DNA of 64,000 bases from Fidelibacterota bacterium (GTDB lineage: Bacteria > Fidelibacterota > Marinisomatia > SCGC-AAA003-L08 > JACNLC01): NCBI GenBank assembly GCA_018657495.1, contig JABHXA010000007.1, positions 1-64,000 on the forward strand. The letters are read 5' to 3'. Both the position numbers and the translations under genes were made by a program. Shown here piece after piece: positions 56,789 through 64,000 of this stretch. Numbering within the stretch: position 1 is the first letter of the stretch; each line of letters opens with the position of its first letter. The notes under the pieces are model-generated. The model made no database searches. It saw only the letters and a list, made by a program, of their open reading frames with translations, and was not told the DNA's origin.

Positions 56789-58015
56789 TTAGCAATTTTT
56801 TTCTAAAAGATAATGGTAGGTAATTAATTGTATATCAGATTTTGTCAGTGAATGACCTCGCCGTGATTTTACAACTCTGCATGTTTCAAGTAATTTTTTT
56901 AGATCAGTAACATCATTTTCACCCCAGGAAAATGATGGAATATATTTTGGTTGGAAATCTCCACCAAAGATATTCGCACCTATACCAACATACGTCCCAG
57001 TGTTAAACATAGTTGAAATACCTGCTTTGCTATAGTCACCGATAAATAAACCGAGAAATTTATGCCCGGTTTCAATAATTTCGCCTTCAATATTTATCCT
57101 GATAGATCCATAATTATTTTTAAGATCACTGGTATTAGTATTCGCACCAAGGTTTACCCACATCCCCACATAACTGTGACCAAGGAATCCATCATGCTGC
57201 TTGTTGCTGTACCCGTGAATAACACTGTCCTCTACTTCCCCTCCAATTTTACAGAAAGGACCAATTGAAACATTCTCACGGATCTTTGTCCCTGGATTTA
57301 TTGTCGAACCTTTTCCAATATAAACGGGACCCTTAATCATGGATCCAATATCAACCTTTACATTATTTTCTATTATTATCGGTCCGCCTGAGGCATCCAT
57401 TATTACGCCAGCCAATATTTCACAGCCTTCACCAATATAAATTTCTTTATGTTTTACACAGATTACAGAAGGATGAATATGTCCTCCAATATCCAAATCC
57501 GTCTTAAATCCTTTACCAGAATTGTCAATAGATGATAGGTTGAGGGATGAAATATCATCCTGTTTGATATATTTTCCAGCCAGGTGAACGGCATCCCAAA
57601 TAAAATCAAGTCCCTCTACCTGCATTGTCTCTTGATAGTAGTTTTCAAGATTCGGAAATTTTCCACTCTTTTCAGCATTACCAGATACAAATGCTGCCAG
57701 AAACCCGCCAGCTGTATGGTATTGAGTGCTTTTTTCTAGTTTGTCCACATAGTCAAATGACCAGAAATAGCTGCCATTTAACCAAATTCCTGGTGGTATT
57801 CTTTCTGGATTAACAGCATAACTCGGATATCGTTCTCTCACCACTTCAGTTAATTCATCTCTAACAAGGAGAGTTAGAGTATCGTCCTCACCCATGAAAT
57901 TGACGACTCGCTGAATATTTGAAAATATTCCCGTACGGATTTCATATATTGCATGGGTAAGCGAAAATGGTTTGAAATTCTTATGTCTATTATCTTCAAA
58001 TAGTATATAATTCAT
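56789..58015 (-). CDS. GlmU-like sugar nucleotidyl/acetyltransferase (FCB alternative type)
   Basis: The 408-residue protein begins MNYILFEDNRHKNFKPFSLT, like the alternative GlmU family of Bacteroidetes, whose N-terminal nucleotidyltransferase half is diverged. Residues about 190-370 are a left-handed beta-helix of hexapeptide repeats (GGPIIIENNVKVDIGSMIKG, YIGKGSTINPGTKIRENVSIG), the acetyltransferase half. It may make UDP-GlcNAc for cell wall and lipopolysaccharide. The start overlaps the stop of the upstream 173-residue gene by ATGA. Substrates are inferred by family; the helix motifs quoted lie near 205-250. Confidence 0.78.
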   Translation of the reverse strand: MNYILFEDNRHKNFKPFSLTHAIYEIRTGIFSNIQRVVNFMGEDDTLTLLVRDELTEVVRERYPSYAVNPERIPPGIWLNGSYFWSFDYVDKLEKSTQYHTAGGFLAAFVSGNAEKSGKFPNLENYYQETMQVEGLDFIWDAVHLAGKYIKQDDISSLNLSSIDNSGKGFKTDLDIGGHIHPSVICVKHKEIYIGEGCEILAGVIMDASGGPIIIENNVKVDIGSMIKGPVYIGKGSTINPGTKIRENVSIGPFCKIGGEVEDSVIHGYSNKQHDGFLGHSYVGMWVNLGANTNTSDLKNNYGSIRINIEGEIIETGHKFLGLFIGDYSKAGISTMFNTGTYVGIGANIFGGDFQPKYIPSFSWGENDVTDLKKLLETCRVVKSRRGHSLTKSDIQLITYHYLLEKNC

Positions 58016-58533
58016 AATGTGGGAATAATATTGTACATTTGTTTATAGCCCCTTTCAAGAAATCCCGATGGAGGAACATCCAACTGTATATTGTAAAATC
58101 TGTCACTATAGTCCGATTTGAATCCAATTGTATATTTTGCATCCAGATGGCTAATAAACTTTGATAGTTCAAAATCAAATTTTGGATTTAGATCGACGAC
58201 CATGTCGAATGAAATATCTCTTGGTGTCACTTTTAATTCACTTTGCTTATAATATATAAATTCATTACTTGTTTTTGCTACCTGCTCCTTATACATGCTG
58301 GGAATCATAAATGAAATCTTTAGGCGATCATTTTTTCTGTTAATTAAATTCCTAAAACTATAATTCGCAACCTGGAAGGACTTTTCATCAATAGGGAAAA
58401 ATATCAAAATACTCTTCATGGACGTTGGAGTCAATGGAAATTCCATAGAAGATGCCATGGCGCCAATTTTTCCTGTAAGAGAATAATATAATATTCTTGT
58501 CTTTGTCCCAACTAAATTCAGATTCATTGTCAT
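58012..58533 (-). CDS. Small protein of unknown function, glycosyltransferase-9/DUF6913-like
   Basis: The family is not firmly recognised. The frame allows 173 residues from the ATG at 58533; an internal Met39 (MKSILIFFPIDEKSFQVANY) is a plausible true start. The strand-helix pattern, with FDMVVDLNPKFDFELSKFI and AKYTIGFKSDY near 128-160, resembles the C-terminal half of heptosyltransferase-like (GT9) folds and the DUF6913 group of FCB bacteria. It overlaps the GlmU-like gene by four bases, so the two are coupled and may share an envelope sugar role. That link is inference. Confidence 0.5.
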   Translation of the reverse strand: MTMNLNLVGTKTRILYYSLTGKIGAMASSMEFPLTPTSMKSILIFFPIDEKSFQVANYSFRNLINRKNDRLKISFMIPSMYKEQVAKTSNEFIYYKQSELKVTPRDISFDMVVDLNPKFDFELSKFISHLDAKYTIGFKSDYSDRFYNIQLDVPPSGFLERGYKQMYNIIPTL

Positions 58534-58615
58534 GATAAGGTAATAATTTATGACCGGGGATAATCATATTATTGTACCCGTTCACAGAGTATAAATTAAA
58601 AGGATATAGGATTAA

Positions 58616-60604
58616 TTGTTTAAAACTTTGTTGATAATATTACTTATTTCCATAAACTCATCCTTTTCACAGGATTATATATGGCCTACGGATGCAAGCC
58701 AAACGGTAACTGCAGTCTTTGGTGAAATGCGCCCCCGTCGATTTCATGCCGGGCTTGATATTCGAACCTGGGGATTAACCGGATATGAGATTTATGCAAT
58801 TGGTGATGGATATATTAGCAGGATCAGGACTGGATCAAAAGGTTATGGCAAAGCTATTTACCTGACTATTAGTGATGGGAATACGGCAGTTTATGCCCAT
58901 TTAGAATCTTTTACTGAAACGATAGACAGGGTTATTAATAAATTACAGATAAACCAAAATTCATACAATTTAGATCAATATTTTCCGCCTGATAAATATC
59001 CGGTTAAAAAGGGAGATATCATCGGTTATTCCGGCGATACAGGATCAATATCTGGTCCACATCTGCACTTTGAAATAAGAGACTCCAATGAACGCCCAAT
59101 GAATCCCTTGAATACCGGATTGACTTTTCCCGATACAAAATCTCCTGTTGCATATAATGTTGCATTTATTCCTCTTTCGATAAAATCCACCGTGAATTCA
59201 AGTAATTATCCACTTGTTCTGGATGTGACAAAAAAAGCAAAAGATTTGTATGTGATAAATGATACAATAGCAATTTCCGGTTTGAATGGGTTGGCTGTCA
59301 ATATAAAAGATAAAATTGATGACCAACCCTATAATTTTGGATTGTATGAAATTACCTTAGAAATAAATGAATCAATCTGGTATCGAGTTCTCTATGATGT
59401 TTATCCATTTTCAGATGAAAGAAATGCACTTTTTCATCGGGATTTCAAACTATATTCTAATTATGGTGAGAAATTCTATCGACTTTTTCGTCATGAAGAT
59501 CAAATTAGAGATAATTTTATTAAACAATACTCAAGCGACGCTTTACCTTCTGAACCCGGTTACTATAATTTTCGCATAACAGCCAGGGATTTCAATAATA
59601 ACCAGAGTCAAATTAATGGCACTTTTCAAATAACTCTGGAAACCAATACAATTAATCAGAGAACGTTTAAGCATATCCCCGACAAATATTTAGAGAATCT
59701 CGCAAATGATGAAATTTCAATTATGCAATTTGAGCATGGAATGACTTATGTATACCGTCTTGATAAAATTGATAATAAATTGGAGACTATTAAGAAAGTG
59801 ACTGTTGGAAATATTCTATTACCATTGGCTCAAATAAAAGATGGTTATTTTATATCGGAAATTATGTCGCATAATTTTTCTCCTTCATTCAACGAAATGA
59901 TTATGTTGGATGATGAATCCGAACGACAGTTTGCGCTTTCCGGAGTTACAGTCTACCCCGAAGAATCTTTTAAATTAGAATCATCTGATAATTTATTTTC
60001 AATTTCTGGAAAAGAAGATTCTTTCATGGATACTTGTCTTGTTTGGATTAAAAAGAAGGGGGAATTTAAAACGCCTGAAACCGGAGCCATAGTATCATCG
60101 GTTTACGAAATTGGTCCAAATCATTTCCATTATAAAAACCCTATAAAAATTACATTCAGAATCGACGGATTTTCTCCTGAGAATTGCAGTATCTATTACT
60201 TTGATAAAAAGGAAAATAGTTGGCAGTTTATGGATTCGGAAACGGGGGGAAATGATATATTTACGATGATATTGTCAGGAGAGTTATTTACCGTAATTAA
60301 AGAAACCGACGCTCCGGAAATCAGTCAAATATATCCAGCACCTGACGGGATTTATGATGGGAAAAGTATTAAGAAGATATCCTGTAAAGTAACGGATGAA
60401 TTATCAGGCATTATTGATGAAGAGAATATAGAAATGCGCCTTGATCGAGCTGCAATTGTATTCGAGTATAATTCATATCGCAATACGGTTGAATATACAT
60501 TGTATGATCCACTGACCATTGGTAAGCACAAAATTAGTGTTTCGGTAGTTGATAATGTTGGAAACAGAAAATATATTGAAAGCAAATTTAAAATAACACA
60601 CTGA
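58616..60604 (+). CDS. Secreted M23 (LytM-like) peptidase
   Basis: The 662-residue protein starts at TTG (58616), with AAAAGGATATAGG upstream; no ATG fits the signal peptide that begins at once (about 1-18, cut before QDY). The M23 domain (about 20-160) has zinc ligands in HAGLDIR, YAHLES and GPHLHFEIRD. The rest (about 165-662) is beta-rich, perhaps Ig-like modules that bind wall or peptide. LytM enzymes cut peptidoglycan cross-bridges or regulate amidases. It is two bases before the rhomboid gene and heads the same plus-strand run. Confidence 0.88.
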   Translation: MFKTLLIILLISINSSFSQDYIWPTDASQTVTAVFGEMRPRRFHAGLDIRTWGLTGYEIYAIGDGYISRIRTGSKGYGKAIYLTISDGNTAVYAHLESFTETIDRVINKLQINQNSYNLDQYFPPDKYPVKKGDIIGYSGDTGSISGPHLHFEIRDSNERPMNPLNTGLTFPDTKSPVAYNVAFIPLSIKSTVNSSNYPLVLDVTKKAKDLYVINDTIAISGLNGLAVNIKDKIDDQPYNFGLYEITLEINESIWYRVLYDVYPFSDERNALFHRDFKLYSNYGEKFYRLFRHEDQIRDNFIKQYSSDALPSEPGYYNFRITARDFNNNQSQINGTFQITLETNTINQRTFKHIPDKYLENLANDEISIMQFEHGMTYVYRLDKIDNKLETIKKVTVGNILLPLAQIKDGYFISEIMSHNFSPSFNEMIMLDDESERQFALSGVTVYPEESFKLESSDNLFSISGKEDSFMDTCLVWIKKKGEFKTPETGAIVSSVYEIGPNHFHYKNPIKITFRIDGFSPENCSIYYFDKKENSWQFMDSETGGNDIFTMILSGELFTVIKETDAPEISQIYPAPDGIYDGKSIKKISCKVTDELSGIIDEENIEMRLDRAAIVFEYNSYRNTVEYTLYDPLTIGKHKISVSVVDNVGNRKYIESKFKITH

Positions 60605-60606
60605 AA

Positions 60607-61284
60607 ATGTTTATCCCTCTAAAAGACGAAAATCCAAGAATTCTAATACCATATGTTACATGGTCAATACTTGCTGTGAATATTTTGGTATTTGTTTTAC
60701 AAAAAGTTTTTGCAGGGTCAGATCCGTACTTTTTTATGAAATATGGAGCGACTCCTTTTTTGATTACCGGCGGTGATCTTCCAGTCGGCCTGCCCTATTC
60801 ACCAATTATACCGTTTCTCAGTCTTTTTACTTCAATTTTTATTCACGGAGGATATTATCATCTTGCCTCAAATATGTTATTCCTATATGTTTTTGCTGAT
60901 AATGTGGAAAGCATATTAGGACATAAAAAATTCCTGATTTATTATTTACTTTGCGGTGTAGCAGCAACTTTTGCTCAAGCATTAATTGATGTTGAATCAA
61001 CTATACCATTAATTGGTGCATCTGGTGCCATCTCGGGCATGATGGCGGGATACCTGGTAAAATATCATAAAGCGAAAATCCTTACTTTAGTTTTTATATT
61101 TCCCATAATGCTTCCGGCTTTTGCAGTAGTAGGCTTTTGGTTTGGCACCCAGGTATTGAATGGAATGGCAAATCTAAATCAAACTGGAGGCGGGGTTGCA
61201 TGGTTTGCACATATTGGAGGATTTGTTGCAGGACTTGTATTAATGTTTTTAATTTCAAGAGGTAAATTCAACTGGAGAACATGA
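60607..61284 (+). CDS. Rhomboid-family intramembrane serine protease
   Basis: The 225-residue protein has six membrane helices. The catalytic Ser is in GASGAISGMMAG and the catalytic His in WFAHIGGFVAG, with HGGYYHLASNMLFLYVFADNVE as the conserved L1/TM2 region. It cuts within the membrane and releases ectodomains or membrane-bound factors. It sits two bases after the M23 gene and overlaps the cytidine deaminase gene by ATGA. The link to nucleoside salvage is probably only positional. The L1 motif spans about residues 79-100. Confidence 0.92.
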   Translation: MFIPLKDENPRILIPYVTWSILAVNILVFVLQKVFAGSDPYFFMKYGATPFLITGGDLPVGLPYSPIIPFLSLFTSIFIHGGYYHLASNMLFLYVFADNVESILGHKKFLIYYLLCGVAATFAQALIDVESTIPLIGASGAISGMMAGYLVKYHKAKILTLVFIFPIMLPAFAVVGFWFGTQVLNGMANLNQTGGGVAWFAHIGGFVAGLVLMFLISRGKFNWRT

Positions 61285-61661
61285 ATATCCCCATCGATTT
61301 AATTAATGAGGCCATCAAGGCCAGAGAAAAAGCTATTGCGCCATATAGTAAATACCGTGTCGGCGCTGCATTACTTACGGAAGATAATTCTATTATTCAT
61401 GGGTGCAATGTAGAATCAAAAGCGTATCCAACAACATTATGTGCCGAGCGGGTTGGGATTTTCTCTGCCATCGCCCAAGGTCATAAGGACTTCAAGGCAA
61501 TTGCACTTGTAACTGATGATGGAGCAATGCCCTGTGGTGCATGTCGGCAGATTATGGCAGAATATATAGGCGATATCCCAATATACATCTCTGATCTAAA
61601 TCTTAATTATAAATTACTTTCAATGCAGGAACTCCTGCCATACGCATTTACATCACTATGA
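61281..61661 (+). CDS. cdd: Cytidine deaminase
   Basis: The 126-residue enzyme has the length of the small tetrameric class. The zinc site is visible: Cys-Ala-Glu in TTLCAERVG with the catalytic Glu, and PCGACRQ with the paired Cys. KYRVGAALLT and HGCNVESKAYP bind the sugar and base. It deaminates cytidine and deoxycytidine to (deoxy)uridine. It overlaps its neighbours by four bases on both sides (ATGA), so translation is coupled with rhomboid and uridine kinase. Confidence 0.94.
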   Translation: MNIPIDLINEAIKAREKAIAPYSKYRVGAALLTEDNSIIHGCNVESKAYPTTLCAERVGIFSAIAQGHKDFKAIALVTDDGAMPCGACRQIMAEYIGDIPIYISDLNLNYKLLSMQELLPYAFTSL

Positions 61662-62299
61662 AAAAGTCAATTTTGATCGGCATTGCCGGCGGTACAGGCT
61701 CCGGAAAAACAACCGTTGCAAAAGCATTATCAGCTCAATTCGGAAAATCTGAAGTGGCATTGCTTGAACAGGACTCCTATTACAAAGACCTCGTACATCT
61801 TCCATTTAGTGATCGTGAAAAAGTCAATTTTGATCATCCTGATGCAGTTGATTTTGAAGAAATGAAAATACAATTGAAGAGTTTGCTAAATGGGAGTCCA
61901 ATAGATGTTCCCATTTACGATTATTCTACACATACACGTAGTGGTGAATCGCGAAAAATAGGTCGTCACCATATAATAATACTTGATGGAATATTAGTAT
62001 TGCTCGATCCTGAACTCAGGGACATGATGGATATAAAGCTCTATGTTGAAACTGCTGATGATATTCGTATTATCCGCAGAATTAAAAGGGATATGAAAAA
62101 ACGGGGCAGAACATTCGAGTCCATTATTCATCAATATTATACGACAGTACGACCATCTCACAGACAATTTGTCGAACCGACAAAAATGTATGCTGATATT
62201 ATCATCCCTGAAGGCGGCCGCAATACCGTAGCAATTGATTTAATCAGGACAAAAATATTATCTGTACTGCTCGGATATAAAATTGGAGACAAAACATGA
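61658..62299 (+). CDS. udk: Uridine kinase
   Basis: The 213-residue P-loop kinase has GIAGGTGSGKTTVAKAL (Walker A) and DSYYKDL with the YKDL uridine-binding area, then YDYSTHTR and IRRIKRDMKKRGR. It phosphorylates uridine and cytidine with ATP or GTP. It overlaps cdd upstream and tdk downstream by ATGA. It belongs to the phosphoribulokinase/uridine kinase family and has the standard length. Confidence 0.94.
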   Translation: MKKSILIGIAGGTGSGKTTVAKALSAQFGKSEVALLEQDSYYKDLVHLPFSDREKVNFDHPDAVDFEEMKIQLKSLLNGSPIDVPIYDYSTHTRSGESRKIGRHHIIILDGILVLLDPELRDMMDIKLYVETADDIRIIRRIKRDMKKRGRTFESIIHQYYTTVRPSHRQFVEPTKMYADIIIPEGGRNTVAIDLIRTKILSVLLGYKIGDKT

Positions 62300-62850
62300 C
62301 TTTAACACCAAGGAGCAGTGGATGGATTGAGCTCATATGCGGGCCAATGTTCAGCGGGAAAACCGAGGAATTGATTCGCAGGTTAATCCGTGCTCAAATT
62401 GCAAAACAGAATGTTGCAATATTTAAACCATCTATTGATAACCGGTATTCTGAAGACTACATTGTTTCTCACAATAATCGAAAAATTAAATCTGTCCTTA
62501 TAATAAAACCATCAGATATTTTAGACCATGTTGCTGAATCAGATGTTATCGGGATTGATGAAGCCCAATTCTTTGATCATTCTATCATTGAGATTTGCCG
62601 GGAGATTGCCAATTCCGGTAAAAGAGTCGTTGTCGCTGGATTGGAAAAAGATTATCTCGCCAATCCATTTGGTCCTATGCCTGGTCTTCTTGTCGAAGCA
62701 GAATATATCACTAAAGTACTTGCTATCTGTGTGCAATGTGGTGATCCAGCTAATTTCAGTCAAAGAATAAGTGAAGAGAATGGTTTAGTACTTGTCGGTG
62801 AAGCTGACAAATATCAGGCGAGATGCCGGAATTGTTATACAAAAAATTAA
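62296..62850 (+). CDS. tdk: Thymidine kinase (type II)
   Basis: The 184-residue enzyme has the Walker A motif CGPMFSGKTEELIRR, the DEAQF motif and four zinc-ribbon Cys near the C-terminus (CVQCG and CRNC). YEYITK-like VEAEYITKVLAICV binds thymidine. It phosphorylates thymidine to dTMP. It overlaps udk by four bases and is followed after 25 bp by the nucleoside transporter gene. Confidence 0.94.
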   Translation: MTLTPRSSGWIELICGPMFSGKTEELIRRLIRAQIAKQNVAIFKPSIDNRYSEDYIVSHNNRKIKSVLIIKPSDILDHVAESDVIGIDEAQFFDHSIIEICREIANSGKRVVVAGLEKDYLANPFGPMPGLLVEAEYITKVLAICVQCGDPANFSQRISEENGLVLVGEADKYQARCRNCYTKN

Positions 62851-62875
62851 ATAAACATCACATAGGGGAGAATGT

Positions 62876-64000
62876 ATGAATTTAGTCAGTATCGGAGGCC
62901 TATTTACCCTCCTGGGCATTGCTTGGCTCTTATCGTATCATAAAAGTAGTATAAAGTTGAAACCCATTTTCTGGGGATTGGGACTTCAGTTCCTATTTGC
63001 ACTGATAATTCTTCGGCAAGATAAATTTAGCTTCCTTGGCATGATCATTCTCGGATTATTATTAGTCACATATATAATGCAAAAGGATGATAAATTTCTC
63101 GGTGGCGGTGTGAAGTCAATGATCATTATGAGTATTGGCAGTATTCTGACAGGTGTTGTCTTATATTATATTCCGGTAGCTACCTATTGGGTCATGATCG
63201 CTGCACTTATATATATTGCTGTCAACTCTATTTTCCAACTCCACCAACCTTCACAGAGATTTGCAGGAGCTATTTTTGTCATCAGCGGGATTGCATATCT
63301 TATGACCAATGATTTATATGGGAGAGTTATATTCAAATCATTTAGTGATAGTGTTGCCAGCTTTCTCAGTCTATCAGACTATGGTGCACAATTTTTATTT
63401 GGTAATCTGGCAAATGGTGCTCATTTCTTTCCCGGACCAGATGCCATGTGGCCAGGTTTTGGATTCCAGTTTGCCTTCAAAGTTCTGCCAACGATTGTAT
63501 TCTTTGGTGGATTTATGAGCGTTCTCTATTATCTTGGAATAATGCAGAAAGTCATTCAGGCAATGAGCAAATTTATGAAATGGACTATTGGAACCAGCGG
63601 AGCGGAAACTTTGTCATGTTCGGCAAATATATTTGTCGGTCAAACTGAGGCCCCCCTGTTAATCAAACCTTTTCTAAATAAAATGACTCATTCCGAACTT
63701 CTCACCATAATGGTTGGCGGTTTTGCCACGATTGCCGGTGGTGTACTCGCTGGATATATTTCAATGGGCGTCCCGGCTGGTCATCTGGTTGCTGCCAGTG
63801 TCATGTCCGCCCCTGCCGCCCTTGTTATTGGTAAAATTATTTATCCCGAATTGGAGCATTCTGAAACGGCAGGAGATGTTGAACTTCCCAAAATTTCTGT
63901 TGGAGAAAATGTTATTGAAGCGGCTGCTAATGGCATTACCGATGGATTAAAATTAGCAGTAAATGTTGGTGCTATGCTCATCGGTTTTATTGCCCTGATT
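62876..64000 (+). CDS. Concentrative nucleoside transporter (CNT family), 3' end beyond window
   Basis: I start at the ATG at 62876, which is 5 nt after GGGGAG; another ATG at 62872 is too close to it and out of frame. 375 codons are visible. There are at least eight membrane segments and the CNT signature GTSGAETLSCSANIFVGQTEAPLL, with the NIFVGQTEAP loop central to nucleoside and cation binding. It imports nucleosides using a sodium or proton gradient. It is the last visible gene of the salvage operon, 25 bp after tdk. Internal features of this call: signature near residues 238-261. Confidence 0.9.
   Translation, partial: MNLVSIGGLFTLLGIAWLLSYHKSSIKLKPIFWGLGLQFLFALIILRQDKFSFLGMIILGLLLVTYIMQKDDKFLGGGVKSMIIMSIGSILTGVVLYYIPVATYWVMIAALIYIAVNSIFQLHQPSQRFAGAIFVISGIAYLMTNDLYGRVIFKSFSDSVASFLSLSDYGAQFLFGNLANGAHFFPGPDAMWPGFGFQFAFKVLPTIVFFGGFMSVLYYLGIMQKVIQAMSKFMKWTIGTSGAETLSCSANIFVGQTEAPLLIKPFLNKMTHSELLTIMVGGFATIAGGVLAGYISMGVPAGHLVAASVMSAPAALVIGKIIYPELEHSETAGDVELPKISVGENVIEAAANGITDGLKLAVNVGAMLIGFIALI

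Overview
The window is AT-rich chromosomal DNA from a Gram-negative bacterium of the FCB superphylum. The best guess is a Marinimicrobia (SAR406)-like or Ignavibacteria-like lineage. This rests on a C-terminal secretion domain of the type IX (Por) kind, a TonB receptor with a carboxypeptidase-regulatory-like N-terminus, the alternative GlmU-type enzyme known from Bacteroidetes, DUF3467, LptF/G and many dockerin- and cohesin-like secreted modules. Ferredoxin-dependent 2-oxoacid oxidoreductase, an Etf/Hdr-type membrane electron pathway, a perfect FNR-type box and UGA-encoded selenocysteine point to anaerobic or redox-flexible metabolism. The taxonomic call is inference.

Region 1-12.7 kb (minus strand) is a secreted-protein locus. 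A metalloprotease with a C-terminal dockerin is followed 8 bp later by a small single-cohesin-like protein. Then comes a giant secreted protein of at least 2,999 residues, cut by the window edge, with six cohesin-like modules, many Cys-paired Fn3-like repeats and three pre-peptidase-like domains. Together they look like a cellulosome-style scaffold adapted to a protease. A second dockerin protein, which also carries a type IX sorting tail, lies at 48.8-50.8 kb.

Region 12.9-16.8 kb holds an aldo/keto reductase, hflK-hflC and a DUF2914 lipoprotein. Region 16.9-20.6 kb holds a striking three-gene unit: an ECF sigma factor, an anti-sigma-like protein and a membrane-tethered CHAT (caspase-like) protease. 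A probable AbrB/B3-like regulator is divergent from it. At 20.72-20.94 kb is a small Rdx (SelW-like) selenoprotein read through an in-frame UGA. At 40.91 kb selD also carries a UGA at its catalytic position.

Region 21-30 kb is mixed: a C1B cysteine peptidase, a PilX-like protein, an orphan NarL-type regulator, an outer-membrane protein, a GH128 lipoprotein and a probable methanethiol S-methyltransferase. A tRNA cluster (Arg, His, Pro) contains two decayed tRNA copies. Region 30-40.5 kb is core metabolism and envelope: lptF/G, gamma-carbonic anhydrase and pyrimidine phosphorylase on plus; korA-korB-CBS-fumC-PBP1A on minus.

Region 40.9-64 kb holds selD, a DUF5916 protein, etfB-etfA with an Hdr-like membrane FeS oxidoreductase, the dockerin/T9SS protein and a TonB receptor with Asp-rich inserts. 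It continues with PAP2, DUF3467, a zinc-ribbon protein, a GlmU-like enzyme and an M23 peptidase. It ends in a tightly coupled nucleoside-salvage operon (rhomboid-cdd-udk-tdk-CNT transporter) that runs off the window. I saw no CRISPR array, rRNA, prophage or insertion sequence.
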